The position numbers and the translations under genes were made by a program. This document shows, in pieces, positions 40,610 through 53,631 of a DNA stretch of 64,000 nucleotides. The notes below the pieces were generated by a model. The model ran no database searches. It was not told where the DNA came from and was given only the letters and a program-made list of their open reading frames with translations. The stretch's first letter is position 1; every line of letters starts with the position of its first letter. Source of the stretch: Gambelia wislizenii (Eukaryota; Chordata; Lepidosauria; Squamata; Crotaphytidae); NCBI GenBank assembly GCA_030847615.1, contig JAUMIR010000001.1, positions 379,918,687-379,982,686 of the forward strand. The letters run 5' to 3'.

Positions 40610-42655
40610 TTGTAATTCCCTGAGAGTAAACACCATTTGATTAAATGATGCTTACTTCTGACTTTATAGGTTCCACTTGTCAAACATACTGAGTTTTAAT
40701 AAAACATTTTTAGCCACCTAAAACATAACCTTTAACTTTTAATCAGAAATACAAACAATCTTGAAGTATTATCATTAAAACTGCTAGTATATGTAGGGAC
40801 ACCTCAAACACAACTAGTAGTGATAAATTACAGAGTGTAGGCACTCACCATGAAGGTCAACTGTAGTCACATCTCCCTAGGAATACCCAAAAAGGCAGGC
40901 AGCTGTATTGATCCATGCACAACAAATTCTAGCAATTTTTATTTCTACCAAGAGGAGATAGTTTGTAAAGCTTAATTACTAAAGGAATTACTGAAGATCT
41001 CAGTTACTAAATGAAGACCCACAGGTGGCCTTTCATAAAGCTAATGGGTCTTAATTACAAAATCAAGACCAAGTCCTCCCAAAATACTTTACATTACAGT
41101 AGGAGTAGCTCACAAAATTATATTGTTGATGAAGAATCCATTCTTACACACATACAGCCCCTACACACAGAGCTATTGCAAGGCTTGTTGCTAAACTCAT
41201 AAGGAACATCAGAGCCCAAGCACGGTGGAAGATGATCTTATAATCACTGTTAATGAAAATGTCCTGCCACTCCTCTTAAAACAAGGAGGAAATTGTCCAG
41301 TCTCTACTTGATGCCCCCCCCCCACTGCCATTTCATTCTTTGATGTCATGTAGAACTTGAGAGACTTTTTCTTGGGTCATTCTCTTGACAGACCAAGGGA
41401 GATCCACCATTCAATTTGAAGATGTCATGGTTCCTGCTCTGAAAACCCTTCTGGAGCTGCAGCAGGTCCCCCATCCACTACACCACTACCGTACATGGTT
41501 CACATCACATCTACTGTGCTACATTTCAAAGTATTTGGTGCAGAGCTTGAAAAAGTTATTTTTCTGAACTATATCTGCAAGAAAGCTGGGGAATTCTGCA
41601 AGTTGGAATCCCAAACAGGAGCTTTTTCTGGCTTCAGTTTGCCAGGATGCTGTTTGGACCAGAGTGCTGGAGCTCATAGTGATAACTGGCTTTCTCAAAT
41701 CTACAAACCAAGTACAAGATGGGACTGTGGCTTGAGCCCTAGCCTATGCTCAGATAATTCCCCCCCCCCTCTTAAAATTTTGGTTCATTCAACATTTGCT
41801 GCAATGTGCCAGTATGCCAGGTTCTGCGTTGTACTCTCCCATTCCTAGTTTCCCATGTTTGCAAAAACATAAGGGGTAATAAAGAAACACATTTGGAGGG
41901 TACAGAAAGATGGAGTAGATGGGTTCTGGACTAACAAAAACAAGGTTCTTATGTTCTGTTGTTAGAGTTTGGAATCTGGCCATCCAGATGCTGTTGGACT
42001 TCAATTCTATTTAACCCCTTACTAGCAAGAGTTAGTGGTGAGGTGGCTCCCCTATTGTGTCAAGCAATATCTAGAGGGTGTCAGGTTTCCCCATACTTTT
42101 TAAAATGCAACTTTCAAATCCTGAATGACCACTCCTATGTTCCTGATGGACCTCCCCGCAACCAATGCATTTCCTAGCCTGAGTACCCCTCACAATGATC
42201 TTTTAACCCCTCCTGTCCCACTCACTTCGTCCCTGCTTCCTCTTGTCATGCCCAGTTCTCCTTCAGATTTTGGGTTCAAGGCTGGAAATGAGAAGGCAAA
42301 AGGGAAGTAGGAATCCATGTACATACTGAACCCTGGACAAGGGTGTAGCTACAGGGCTGGCAAAATTAGAGCACACACCCAAATAAGAATTGTACCCCAA
42401 ATGAAATTTTCCTTCATTCCCCAGATTTCTAGCACTGTGGTAACTTAACACTTCAGTTGAACATTTAGAAATACAGTTTAGGAGTCCAAAGGAAAGGGGC
42501 AGGCAAAGTAACCAAGGTAATGTGAATACAGGAACTGTAAGATCATTAATTTTACAAATGCTCTGGTCCTGGTGGAGATGAAAAGTGCTAGAAATCTCTC
42601 TCTGTTTCTCATCTCTCTGTCTCTATCTCTATCTCTTCTGGGATTGTTAATGAAG
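40610..42655. other. Stretch without recognised gene; a few MITE scraps
   Basis: No exon or RNA gene was recognised. A 'ccagatgctgttggacttcaattct' type scrap (about 41982-42008) is probably a MITE end. C-runs at 41311 and 41760 are homopolymers. Confidence 0.4.
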
Positions 42656-42661
42656 ATCAGT

Positions 42662-42800
42662 ACTTTACCTCTACACCACAGGAAGTTAGCATGTGGGATT
42701 AGGACTTGGGAGACCCAGATTTAAGTCCCCACTGAGCCAAACTCACCATGAGGCTTTGGGCCAGTTATTCTTTCGCAATCTGACCTACCTTACATGATTG
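42662..42800 (+). mobile_element. tRNA-derived SINE, degenerate
   Basis: A head-like part with GTGGGATTAGGACTTGGGAG and a B-box-like ATTTAAGTCCCC precedes CCATGAGGCTTTGGGCCAG and CTACCTTACATGATTGTTG. The order is that of the reptile tRNA SINE in + orientation. Confidence 0.6.
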
Positions 42801-43235
42801 TTGTGAGTGGGAGTTGGTGGCTCCCATGTCAGTGGAATGGCAGACCCATTTTGGAGGGTGCGGCCCAGCACCTAGGATAGCTCCTTTAAAGTTCAGACTA
42901 AAACTGGGAGTGGATTCAATGCACCGCTGTTATAGAATCCACCAGTTGCCACCTGTTGTTATGAGGAAAAGATGGGGAAGAAAAGAGCCATGTGTGCCAC
43001 CTTAAGCCCACTGGAGGAAGGGCAAGACATAAGGGGAAAGACCACAAACAAACTCAGCAATCAGTAATAAAATACAGGGGGCTGCTGTTTCCCTGCCCTG
43101 CCTATAAGTTTCTAGAGCTGCTTGTGTGGGCATTACGGGAGACAGGGAGCTGGACTAACTGAACAGAGCCCTGGTCTCATCAAGAATGGCAATTCTAAAT
43201 ACAAAGCAATGGGAGTTGAATTGGGCAATGTTTCT

Positions 43236-43350
43236 TTTGGACAACAATTCCCAGAATGCCCATGCCAGCATGGCCAGAACAGGCAGCCAGTGGTAATGTT
43301 GGCTGGGTTATGCTGGGAGCTGTAATCCAAAAAAGTAATGTTTCTGTAAG
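43236..43350. mobile_element. Short foldback MITE
   Basis: TTTGGACAACAATTCCCAG and AATGCCCATGCCAGCATGG face GGGTTATGCTGGGAGCTGT and AATCCAAAAAAGTAATG. The inverted halves are similar to those at 40519-40606. Confidence 0.55.
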
Positions 43351-43742
43351 TTATATATTGTCTATTACAATGCTGACCTGACTGATACCAGGAATTTCGT
43401 TTTATTTCATGTAATAATTCTGTATAAATGAAATAGTAAACAAAATTCAAATTTTAGGCTTGGAAGACATCAGTATTGACAACCCCTTTTGCTGAATGGT
43501 GTTAGGGGAATTCTGTACATTTGTATGAAGACTGTTTTGTCCTGGGCCATACAGAGAGACCATTCAGTTAAAAATATGTTTGGGATACCAGGTGTGCTTT
43601 TGTGATAATGGTATTTTGCATATTAAGAGTTATGATAATATTTCTTGGGTATCAGGGGCACCTGAATCTTTGCAGACTACTGTGGCTCAAAAGAATGTAG
43701 AAGTTAATTGGTTCTCAAACATCCCACTCACACAGAAACTTG

Positions 43743-43960
43743 TTATTGTTGTGTTCCTTCAAGTCATTTCCAACTTATGGTAACTCAAAGGAGACCCTCT
43801 CATTGAGTTTTGTTGGCAAGATTTCTTCAGATATTTGCCATTGTCTTCCTCTGAGGCGGAGAGAGTGTGACTTGTCCAAGGTCAACAGTGAGTTTCCATG
43901 GCCAAGCAAGGTTTTGAATCCTGGCCTCCTAGCCCATGACCCAAGCCACTATACAACTTT
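43743..43960 (-). mobile_element. tRNA-derived SINE
   Basis: The + strand carries the reverse complement of the element: TTGTTGTGTTCCTTCAAGTC, GAGACCCTCTCATTGAG, GCAAGATTTCTTCAGA, TTGCCATTGTCTTCCTCTGA, AGTGTGACTTGTCCAAGGTC, and the head GGTTTTGAATCCTGGCCTCC. It is the same family and orientation as 30791-31007. Confidence 0.82.
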
Positions 43961-44504
43961 GGCTTTCACGTGCAAACTTATTCACAATGAATTATCTTCT
44001 AAGAAACAATCACAGAGATGTAACTACAATCAGGCAGCTGGAGTGCTTGGTACAGCAGCTAAGGTTCGGGTCACAATGATACTGAAGTAGGGTGAATAGA
44101 CACAGACCTTTTACCAAGTGGTCTTCCACCTCACTATTCATGTAGCATTGCTATGTACCACATGGGAAGACTATAATGTCCTGCCAAGTAATAAGAAAGT
44201 TTACTGCACTCAGATTCAAAGGCTGTCCTGTTCCATCAGGCTTTGAAAGTTTAACGTTTTGCCAACTCTTTACTTTAATGGCTGCTCATAAATTTTCTTG
44301 TATGGGTTCTTTTTATGTTGAGCTCTAATGTTTTTATTGTACAATACCCCACATGATAGCTAGGCAGAAGGTCCTGGTTCCCAAATCCAATCAATCAATC
44401 AATCAATCAGTACTTGTAGATGAGGAGAGGGGTAAAAAATTTTCTCATTGGTTTGCAGGATTTACAACTGTTTTACCAAGTAGTTACAGGAATTCTGGAA
44501 ACAT

Positions 44505-44565
44505 GTTTGCAGGTGACCCCATGAATTTCATATGGTTTTCTTAGGCAAGGAATACTCAGTGATGG
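44505..44565 (-). mobile_element. SINE body fragment
   Basis: GTGACCCCATGAATTTCATA, TGGTTTTCTTAGGCAAGG and AATACTCAGTGATGG form a SINE body of the type that follows the 5S head. No head is present. Confidence 0.55.
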
Positions 44566-44639
44566 TGTTGATAACTTACCATTCCATAAATATGGATCCG
44601 TATTCATCTGTACAATGAAATGAAGACTGAGTCATATAT

Positions 44640-45090
44640 ACTGATATTGTACTGCCTTTATACGTAGCATTCTGGTCATTGCATCTGAAGAAGGATATTG
44701 TGTAGCTTGAAAACATGCAAAAAGGGACAACCAAAATGGAGGAATCTCTCCTTCTAGGGATCTGTAGCTTAGGGATAAAGGTGAGTAAGGAGAACATGAT
44801 AAAGGTGGATAAAATGATTCTTGGGGGAATACTTTTAGAAAGTTGCTAGGGATAATTTGCTCTTCTCTTAAAATAGTAGAAACTCACTGAGTGGTGGGGA
44901 ATTCAAGACATATTAGAGAAAGCATCTCTTCACACAATTCATAGTTAAACCGTGGGATTCTCTGCCACAAGATGTAGTGATGGTTACCAATGTGGATGGC
45001 TTTAAAGGGAGCTTAGAACATTCACAGAGGGGGCTATGCTGGAGGTAGCCATGCTGGCCTGAGAGGATCCTAAGTGCTGTAGTCCTGAAG
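44640..45090 (+). mobile_element. Older CR1 LINE fragment
   Basis: Words of the CR1 3' coding region are kept: GGACAACCAAAATGGAGG, AACATGATAAAGGTGG, ATCTCTTCACACAATTCAT, GGATTCTCTGCCACAAGATG and AATGTGGATGGCTTTAAAGG. It diverges clearly from the three other CR1 copies in the window, so it belongs to another, older CR1 subfamily. No frame remains. Confidence 0.65.
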
Positions 45091-45500
45091 TAACTTTTTC
45101 AAATCCTGCTCCTCATGGTCAGTATATGTATGAGAAGGCCTCATAAGTGTAGTCAGGCATATGCTTGTACATGAAAGTATAAACCCATGCTTAACGAAGT
45201 GGAGCTGATCGTATGGACTAAAAAAATGACTTGGATCTAAAATAGCTGTTCAGATTCAAGGAAGATGCTTGTGATAGCCCAGTAGAGCTTTACATTCCTA
45301 CCACCTGCCCCTAGTTTTAGAATGACTCAGCCCCATCATGGATGACAAACTGCTTTTTAATTTTCCTTCACTTTTAAAAGTAGTTTGACATGAAACAGAG
45401 AGATGCTGATGCTTAAAACTGTGGTTGCCAGCCTTGGTGTCATTGGACTATGATTCCCAGAGCCCCTCTCCATTGGCTGTACTGGTCAAGGCTTCTGGTA

Positions 45501-45721
45501 CAGTTGGCCCTCCGTATCCATGGATTCTGTATCCACAGATTCAACTATCCATGGCTTGATAATTTAAAAAAAAAATCTAAAAAGCAAACCTTGATTTTGC
45601 CATTTATAAAAGGGACACCATTTTACTATGCCATTGGATATAATGGGGCTTGAGCATCCACAGATTTTGGTATCCACGGGGGTCCTGGAACCAAAACCCA
45701 GCGGATACCAAGGGCCCATCA
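45501..45721. mobile_element. Tigger-like MITE (221 bp)
   Basis: It starts CAGTTGGCCCTCCGTATCC after TA and ends GGTATCCACGGGGGTCCTG, then ACCAAGGGCCCATCA, before TA. The interior TTGATTTTGCCATTTATAAA and GGGACACCATTTTAC matches the copy at 27604-27833. Confidence 0.8.
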
Positions 45722-45899
45722 TAGTTGAAGTCCAACAACACCTAGGATCCCACAATCAGGCACTTTTTAAGGAAAGAAGACTAATGCTATCTTGTGTTCA
45801 TTGCACTGGTTTCAAAGTTCTCTCAAATCTTGGCCACTGTTTTCAAGTGATGCAAATATTCTTCTTCTAGAATAATATTTATTCACCACTTCCTCTGGC

Positions 45900-46255
45900 A
45901 GTGATGCCATGGTGAAAACATAGGTGATGAACAAAATGTGGTTATACTTGTAGTACAGCACCCTACAGTTAAGATGAAATCTATGCATAGAGTGTCACTC
46001 ATATCCCACTGGGATAAAATATCCTTCCTATATAAAGTACTGATAGATCATGGTCCACATGGTAGGGACTCAACCCAGATTTCCCCATATGATTAAAAAA
46101 AAGAATATAAGTACTACTTTGAGATGTAAATGATGTTCCATGTGTTTAATCTGCAAATAATTTTGTGAGTTTCTGGCTTTTGTCCGCTATAGCACCCCAA
46201 GTCTTGAATTGTTTCCAAGAGATCTTCCACAGTTCCTTAGAGCAGGGTCAAGACC
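45900..46255. other. Stretch without recognised gene or element
   Basis: No feature recognised. Confidence 0.4.
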
Positions 46256-46257
46256 AG

Positions 46258-46261
46258 TGCA

Positions 46262-46309
<48 letters not shown>

Positions 46310-46332
46310 ATGATGTGTGTGTGTGTGTGTAT

Positions 46333-46371
<39 letters not shown>

Positions 46372-46372
46372 A
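46258..46372. repeat. Compound microsatellite (GT)n(GA)n...(GT)n(ATAC)n(CA)n
   Basis: A GT run, then about 30 nt of GA, a short unique CATGAT, a second GT run, ATAC units and a CA run of about 24 nt. The GT and CA halves are complementary and can pair in a cruciform around the ATAC centre. It produces repetitive frames on both strands that are not genes. Confidence 0.95.
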
Positions 46373-46374
46373 AC

Positions 46375-48375
46375 GTCTGTTCTCCACCCACTAGTTAGCA
46401 AGCAAGAAACCTACCCCGGTTGCTCTGACTTAGCTGAAAATATCTCTGAGAAGCAACAAGCATGATCCCCCTCTGTTCTCTAGCAGATTTTGGAGTCAGA
46501 AAAAAACATAACGAGCAGTATGAAGTTAGCATAACAACTGCCCACCCATTTTCATTATTCCACAAATGTGTGATGCATTCTCGTGAGCTGTCATCCTTGG
46601 CAGCGCTAACATTTCCATCTGCTTACATCTTGTTTCTATTCTTATGCTGCAACCCTTCAGCCACTTACTCTGAAGTAGTCCCGTTGACGTCATATGGCTG
46701 CAATCCAGAGCCCATTTACTCCAAGGCCACTGTCAATTGGAAAGCTTGGGAGCACATACATTGTGAATCACAACCCACAATGTTAAGGGCATAGCTGGCA
46801 TTTAGTGGTGCATGTATATACATATACTAAGAATGGCCTGAAAGTCCATGATGTGGTTGTGTTGTTAAAGCTGATCAGTTCTTCTGAGCCTAAATGAGAG
46901 ATGGTTTGACACAAAGTGCCAGTTTCACACACTACAAAGCAACAAACTTAGAGTTGTTACTAGATGTGGAGGTCAATCCCACCTTTATGATGAGCGTACC
47001 TCTTTTCAAGCACCTGTTTCTCACATTCACACTTCACTTTCTGAACTGTATTCCTTAAGAGGAATGAGAATGTGTAGTAAATATACTCAGGCATAGACTA
47101 GACACAGATAAGGAAAGCCTTCCATAACTCTCAGAACTTTACAGCAGGTACCACTCTAACCTAGCAATGTTCCTGTGAAGAAGGACAGGAAAGTTAAGTG
47201 CCAAAATAAATTCTTTAGACAATTTTGACAGCACAACATGACACGTAGAAGGAGCTGTGCCAAATCTCTGAAATAAACTGAGAGCTTGCCAAAGATAGGA
47301 CTGAGTAAAGAGCTCAACATTTGAGTTTTCAGATACAGCCAGGAAGTTGTCGGGTGTACCCATTTAATACAAAGTGTACACAAGTTAAAAATACCTTTTT
47401 GCTCCCCTCTCAGTGGAATAATATTGTTTCTTGGTCATCTTCTTGATGTACTTTTCATTCAGAGGTGGGAATTGTGCATCCTGTGAGCTGTGTGCTCTCC
47501 CGTTGAGATCCCCAAAGCAGCCCCTTGGGACTCTTTGACACACACACCCCAGTCCCCTACCACTACCAAATTATTGTTGTTGTTGTTAGTATTAGTATTA
47601 TTATGAAAATTATTATTATTATTATTCCCAGACTTGAGAGTCAAATATCCCTAGAATCCCTCAGATGGGTTTGATTTGCCATTTTAAGGCTGTGTCTTAG
47701 CTCCCCACCCCAACCTTTTTTGGATCTGAAATCAAGCTTCCCCCCTCCCCAAATCAACAGTGGTCATTTCAGTGGTCATTTCCTATTGAGAAAATAGGCA
47801 AGCACAGCCTTTGGAAGTCTGTGGACTTGGATTCCATAGGTTACACACCCAGTCAGAAAAAAATGTGCTCTCAGTGCAGTGCAGAAACCATGCACTGGGG
47901 ATACTGAGAGTTGTAGTCCACAACAAGCAGCTTTTTCAAGCTCTGGGGGTTCCTGGTATATGCACCCAATAGAATGGAGAAAGAGACATTGCAGCCATCA
48001 GAGAAAGGTTCCACCAGATATATCTGAATGCACTGTGTACATGAATGTACTGACAGACCAGAAGAACTTGTGGTGAATTTCACCTTTTCCTGCTTCCAGT
48101 TCCCTCTTGCAGTCAATCTTTCAAACCTTCCCTAAAGCTCTGTTTTTAAAGAGACTGCTGTGGAGTTCTTCCTTCTTCTCTTCCAATGAAGTCTAATCAT
48201 TTTATAGACTTATTATTGGTCTCTGGTTCTTCTAGCCCTGAATTACTGATCAGAAATATCGAACATATTGGTCCCACCACAGTGTATGGTCACCTCCTGG
48301 TATAGTTTTTCCCCTCAGCATTAGCTTTTGGGCCTCTTCATGTGTTCAGTTTTGAATGTGAGTAGAATTAATGTG
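46375..48375. other. Stretch without recognised gene; microsatellite at 47570-47628
   Basis: A TTG/TTA/ATT-rich run stands at about 47571-47628. A foldback MITE scrap (TACTGAGAGTTGTAGTCC) is near 47900. No exon or RNA gene was recognised. The 110-residue frame at 46462 has no family resemblance. Confidence 0.4.
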
Positions 48376-48376
48376 G

Positions 48377-48484
48377 AGAATTGGTGTGATATAGTGGTTT
48401 GAGTGTTGCCAAGAAAATCTTGCCAAAAAACCCCCCTTAAGATAGGGTTGCTGCAAGTCAGAGTTGACTTGAAGGCACACGACA
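48377..48484 (+). mobile_element. tRNA-derived SINE with internal deletion
   Basis: The head start GTGTGATATAGTGGTTTGAG jumps directly to the 3' part CCAAGAAAATCTTGCC, TAGGGTTGCTGCAAGTCAG and TTGACTTGAAGGCACACGAC. The central body found at 30791-31007 and 43743-43960 (their reverse) is missing. Confidence 0.75.
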
Positions 48485-48699
48485 AGAAAATTAATGTGGC
48501 TTTTTCTGCCTCTGGACCTGAAGTGCTTGGTTGTGTGGTCATTTCACCATGCATTCCAGTCCCAGTTTCCTGGGCTACTGCCAGGCCAGATTGACCACTA
48601 GGGAGAGTGAAAAAGTACTTCATCTGTGCTACCTGAGCCACCTAACCACTACCCCTCTCTTGGAGGACAGACCTGGTCTGCCACACAGCCCACCCTGCA

Positions 48700-48840
48700 A
48701 CCCACAAACTACCCTGCTGCCCTTGAATGTTGTAAAGGATGCCAGTATTCAAGTATGGAAGATTCAACTGGAAGCCCAGTCAGCTTGAATGGAGGAAGGT
48801 GCCATTTTGTTCTTTACCTGAGGCAACAAAATATCTAGAC
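48700..48840. mobile_element. DNA-transposon terminus (CCTGAGGCA type)
   Basis: GGTGCCATTTTGTTCTTTAC and CTGAGGCAACAAAATATCT match the end 'gcctgaggcaaagaacaaga' at about 59265-59290 (inverse) and similar ends near 5828 and 61840. They are probably pieces of one DNA transposon family. Confidence 0.4.
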
Positions 48841-49449
48841 CAACCACAGCTGCTACAAAGTTCTGGCATACAGCACACAGTCTCATGAAATAATTGGAAT
48901 GTAATGGGGAAATGATAATTGAATCCAGCAACCCAGAACTGTTTTTAAGGCAAGGGGCTCAAAATGGACAGGAAGATTGTTATTCATTTTGCCTACTAGC
49001 AGATACTTGCGGGGGAGGGGGAATTATTTCTCCCATTCATTATCACTGAAACAACCTTAAAGACTCTTAGAAGCACAGAGTGTGCTTAGAAGTATCCTCC
49101 GTGGGGCCAGTGTAGCTTATTCCCTAGTCACTGTGCATAGGATAGATTGCAGAAAGCCCTTATTAGTCCTGGAAGGTTTCAAGGACAATGCTGTGCTAAT
49201 ATTTCTAAGCACTTGATTATTTAATACTTTTCTGATGGACAATTCTTGAGAAGGTTCAACTACCCAGGAATTGTGGTGGTCCAATTTTGCCAGATCATTT
49301 CAGGGACGGGGGCTAAGCCAGCCTAGTCCTTTGCCCCCTTTCATTCTGGGGTCTTTGCTTGAATCATTAGTATTTGAATCATTAGTATTTGGGATGTTTT
49401 CATTCAACATGCAGCTCTTTTTTTAAAGCATGCCTCTTTCTTAATTTTC

Positions 49450-51120
49450 AGCCAATTTTTAAGAGCATTTAAAACAAAACAAAAATGCATCATCCAGCTA
49501 AAGTGAAAGCCGATTAAGTCTTGTTGATTTTCATGTAGAAAGATGGATGCTTAAATCATTTCCACTGAGGGGGCTTGAATGTTCTTGGTTTCATCTGGAT
49601 GATGTCCACACAAAATGGAGTGGCTGGGGGGCAGGGAACACTACCATCCCACCACCAAGCTCTCCTAAGTGCAAACAGGGTGAAATATGCTAGGGGGGGG
49701 GGAAGAGTTGACATCCCACGTAATACATAGCACATGTAAATTCTCCAGGACTGGAAACACTCCTGTCTTCCAAAGGCACACAGGCTTCTTTTTCTTTCAC
49801 TCTCCTCCAGGCATGTGCAATGGGAAAGCTGACTCCTTTCTGTCCTGCATGAAGGACATAATTTCTCCAGCTGGGTGTTTAACCTATATCCTATGGCGTC
49901 CAATTTATCCTGACATTCAAGTGAAATGATTAAGTAACCCAGTCGGTCGTTAAAGCTCAACTTTTTTAACCAGGTTGCCATTTTAGATCTTTTCCTGACC
50001 ACATCACTTGTAAAAAAAGGTAGAGTTTGCTTCTTCTCTCTTTCGCTCGTAGCTCGCTCGCTCCCTCCCTCTCTCTTTTTTTCTCTCTCTCATTCTCTGT
50101 GTGTCACAACAAGAATTAGAATCCACCAGAGTGTGCTGTTTTAGCCTAGAACTCAGGGGAAATGTTCAAAGACTTAAGCATCATTAGAAACAGTCATTGT
50201 TTATTTCTCAATCATCAGTCCAAAAGTTGGTTTCTTTATTTCTTTGCAATGGGGAGGGGAGACACACATGCAATGGTAATTAGACATCTTCTTGTCTTTT
50301 CAATCAGGAGCTATTTACACCTTGAAGTTCATGAATAATGCATGATATACAGGCGTGATAATGGATAATTAGATGGACTAGCTAAGAGGAATGTGAAAAG
50401 GCCCGGGAACCCAAGGATTGCATAAGGTGTGTGGGCATTTTGACATCTATGAAGCGCTATAGATGTGGCATTAACTACCTCAGTTTCATGAAGACAATTA
50501 AGAAGAAATGTGGGTGTCAAAAAAAGAAGAAGGAGAAGAACCAACCTAGCAAACTAATCCCATAGATTGGCTAGTTTATTGCAGCAGTCCAGAACACAAT
50601 TGGCAGACACCCACGTTGGACATGACTGCCCTTTGATGTGGCTGTTATTGACTTTATAAAGATGCCAGAGTTAAAATGATGTCTTAAGCTCATTGGTTGA
50701 CAGGTTCCCGTCTAGGATTCTGTCACTGCAATAAATGTCAACCTATCCACTTTAGTTCTAATATTTTGTTGTATCTGCGAAGAGTCAAATAGCAAATTAC
50801 TCATATAGTCATTACAATGTGAAGATGTCCTGTCTTGCAAGTAGCCGCTCAGCTGCATAAGGAAATGCACAATGGTAGTCAAGTCCTCCAGTTTCATTCT
50901 GGGATTGTTTTCTATCTGATTTATTTTTCTGGAGCACAATGTAATGGTTCCTTTTGGTTTATTGGTTAAAGTTCAGCTGATAATGATCAAGTCTACTAAT
51001 CTTTTTTTCTTCTTTAAGAGTTAGGTTTCTAGTCAACCTGGTCAATAAGGCCAAGGATGAATAATAAACATTCGTTATCTTCTTCATGCATATTCAGAAC
51101 TCATTAGTTATAGCATCAAA
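49450..51120. promoter_or_regulatory. Repeat-poor stretch, candidate conserved noncoding region
   Basis: Over about 1.6 kb no transposon was recognised. Dense TF-like words occur, for example GATAATGGATAATTAGATGG (about 50357), ATGAATAATGCATGATATAC (about 50331), AGACAATTAAGAAG (about 50492) and CAGCTGATAATGATC (about 50973). Absence of repeats and this composition are usual for deeply conserved enhancers, but no conservation can be measured here. The 148-residue minus frame at 49556-50002 shows no known domain. Confidence 0.35.
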
Positions 51121-51124
51121 TGGT

Positions 51125-53620
51125 AACTTCTATGCACAAATTAGTCACTGGTGCTAAATCCCCACAGGCAAATGTTTGTATCACCCATTGGCAAAATAAC
51201 CCTGTACTCACCTCATATTTGCTGCACAGCTGCCACACAATGTTCTTGTTCATTTGCAGGTTCATTGGGTATTTTTCAGAAAAATCTGTGTCTAAAAAGT
51301 TTGTGGCTTGCTCCACATATCATGGAAATCCCCAGATTATTGGCTGTGTGGTGGCTGCAGATTGGCTTCGGTGTGAAGCCGGGGATGGGGCTTCTGGTGG
51401 ATGGGACTCCATTCTGCCAGCATTCAGGCCTTTTTTAAAAAAATTGATTGTGCACATTTGAGTGTATCTCTGCTTATCCAGTAATACAGTACTCTGGGAC
51501 AACATCTATTCACATGCACAAGTGAATGGGGAGAAAAATGGAGCAGTCCTGGCTATGTGGCCAGAAATAATGTGACATATAGAACACATGATCAGCATAA
51601 GACCATCTTTTACACCAACACAAGTTTGCCTACAATTACAGTGTGGTGGGACACTCCGCTCTCCCATTGGACAAGCCCTGGTGAGTGTGGCATTTACGGG
51701 GTTGCTGTGGATCCAAAACATCCATGGCAGCAACAAGGTGGCTTTGGGATTTCCCACCAGTGTAGACAAGTCCCTAGTGTCAAATCAAGCACATGAGTTT
51801 TCATAGACTCACTTGCTAGTATGCATTTGCACAACTGAGTTTCTCTGCACTTGTTCACAGTACATTCAATAACCAGCAGATGAAGGTGGGAAGAGGAGTC
51901 ATTGGAAACCATTTTCTTTGAGAGGATATGAGGTGATATGTTAGTTCTCTCCATGGTATTTTATATATAATGGTCCACTGACTCATGAAGGCCATTACTT
52001 CACATACAGTAGTCAAGGCTCCAGCCCCAGTACAGAGGTGGGAAATTAGAATCAGGTGGGAGAGTGGATTCTAAACAACAACAACAACAACAATAACAAC
52101 CTTCCATGGCATCATCAGATCACCAAATGAAGCTGTCTCTTTGCTCATGTGATAGTACTTTACAGCTCTTCTACCTCCCTTAACAGGGAAGCAAAGAACA
52201 GAGAAATAAAACACTGTCACCTGTTGCTTGCAAACTCTGGCTGACAGCTATCTGGTTTGTCTCTTCCTCCCTTTTCCCCATATGAAGGTGTCAGTTGTGA
52301 TTGGTCAGTCCAGGTCAGGTGGTGTCATGTCCTTGATGTCATCTCATTAGCTTCTGTGGAGGCGGTGTTTTAGACCCTCCTTTCCATTAACCCTTTTCTT
52401 ACCTGATACTATGCTGGCAAGACAATCTGTTTACATACAAAGGGAGTTATAGTTCTCTGGCAGAATGATGGGAGTTGCAATCAACCTTGAGGCAGCATGA
52501 TGGGACTCATGATAGACAGAAGGAAGAAAAGCAAAGTGAGCAAGGAAATCCACAGTATCTCCCTTCATGCTAATATCCAGGGATGGGGCTTGGAAGATGA
52601 AGAGAAGGAAGGGGTTAGAGAAGAATTTTCCATATCGGGGCCTGTGACTTAAAGGTTTCCCTGGCTGTCTTTTGCTCATAAGGATGCTTTAGCAGACTGT
52701 GTAGAACCCCTGGTGGGGATCAAGGAGTGGTGGATCAGCTTGTATCATTTCCATGGAGACCAGTGCTGGCAGAAGGGCAATCAATGCATATAATTTGTTT
52801 GTGGAAGAAAATCAATTACTGCTTCCACAATAGAAGAACCCATAGCAAGGTACATTCTTGGCCCTCAGTCATCCTCTCGGTTTCTTCTTCATTCACAAAA
52901 ATCTATCGATTTCAAAGTCCTCATTTTCTTCCATTTGCATAGTAGTTCTCTTTATTTTTTTTCCTTGTATACCTGATCGCAGTTCCTCATTGCAAAAACC
53001 TTGCTGTTCATCAGCTGATCTTTAGACTGAATTTACATTTATCACTGTGTTTCTTATATCCTGGATATTTCCTAGGCCTCATCTTGGTATTCTTGTCTAT
53101 AGTTTGTATCTCCTTCACATATCACCTGTTTTGTAGTTTGTCGTCATGTCTATTCCCAGACTACCTTTGCCTGATGCCAAATAAACACTTTCTGTTGAAA
53201 TTTGTCAACAGCTTCTTCACATATATCTAGGGGGTATAAACATCCTTGGTCTATTGTAATTATAAAAGGATATTTTCAGGTTTGAGGGGAAGGCTTATGG
53301 ATCTCTACTAAACTGTAATAGCCAGATTAAGCATAGTGATTTGTGCAGTTGTACAATGGAACATTTAGGTTGAAATCTTCTGGTTTCTGTATAGATGGTT
53401 GCCCCTGGAATGGTGGAGTCAGAAGAGATGAAAACACCATTGAGTCCAAGCTCTGTTGTCCATAGATCAAGATCACCTATGAGCCATAATGTCTCACACA
53501 AAGAAATCAAGTACATTTCATGAGGTGCCTTGAGAGTAATGGCTTTGGATGACTCATGCAAGTGAACTAATCTGTGCTACATGGAGAAAAGCAATACCAG
53601 AATCACAGTGGTGTAGGAGA
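51125..53620. other. Stretch without recognised gene; short (CAA)n run
   Basis: A (CAA)n run lies at about 52075-52094. No exon, RNA gene or assignable transposon was recognised. Confidence 0.4.
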
Positions 53621-53631
53621 CAATCAGATTC

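Noticed and set aside
49556..50002. 148-residue minus-strand frame
   Set aside because: One of the longest unassigned frames, but with odd composition and no domain. The region looks like noncoding unique DNA.
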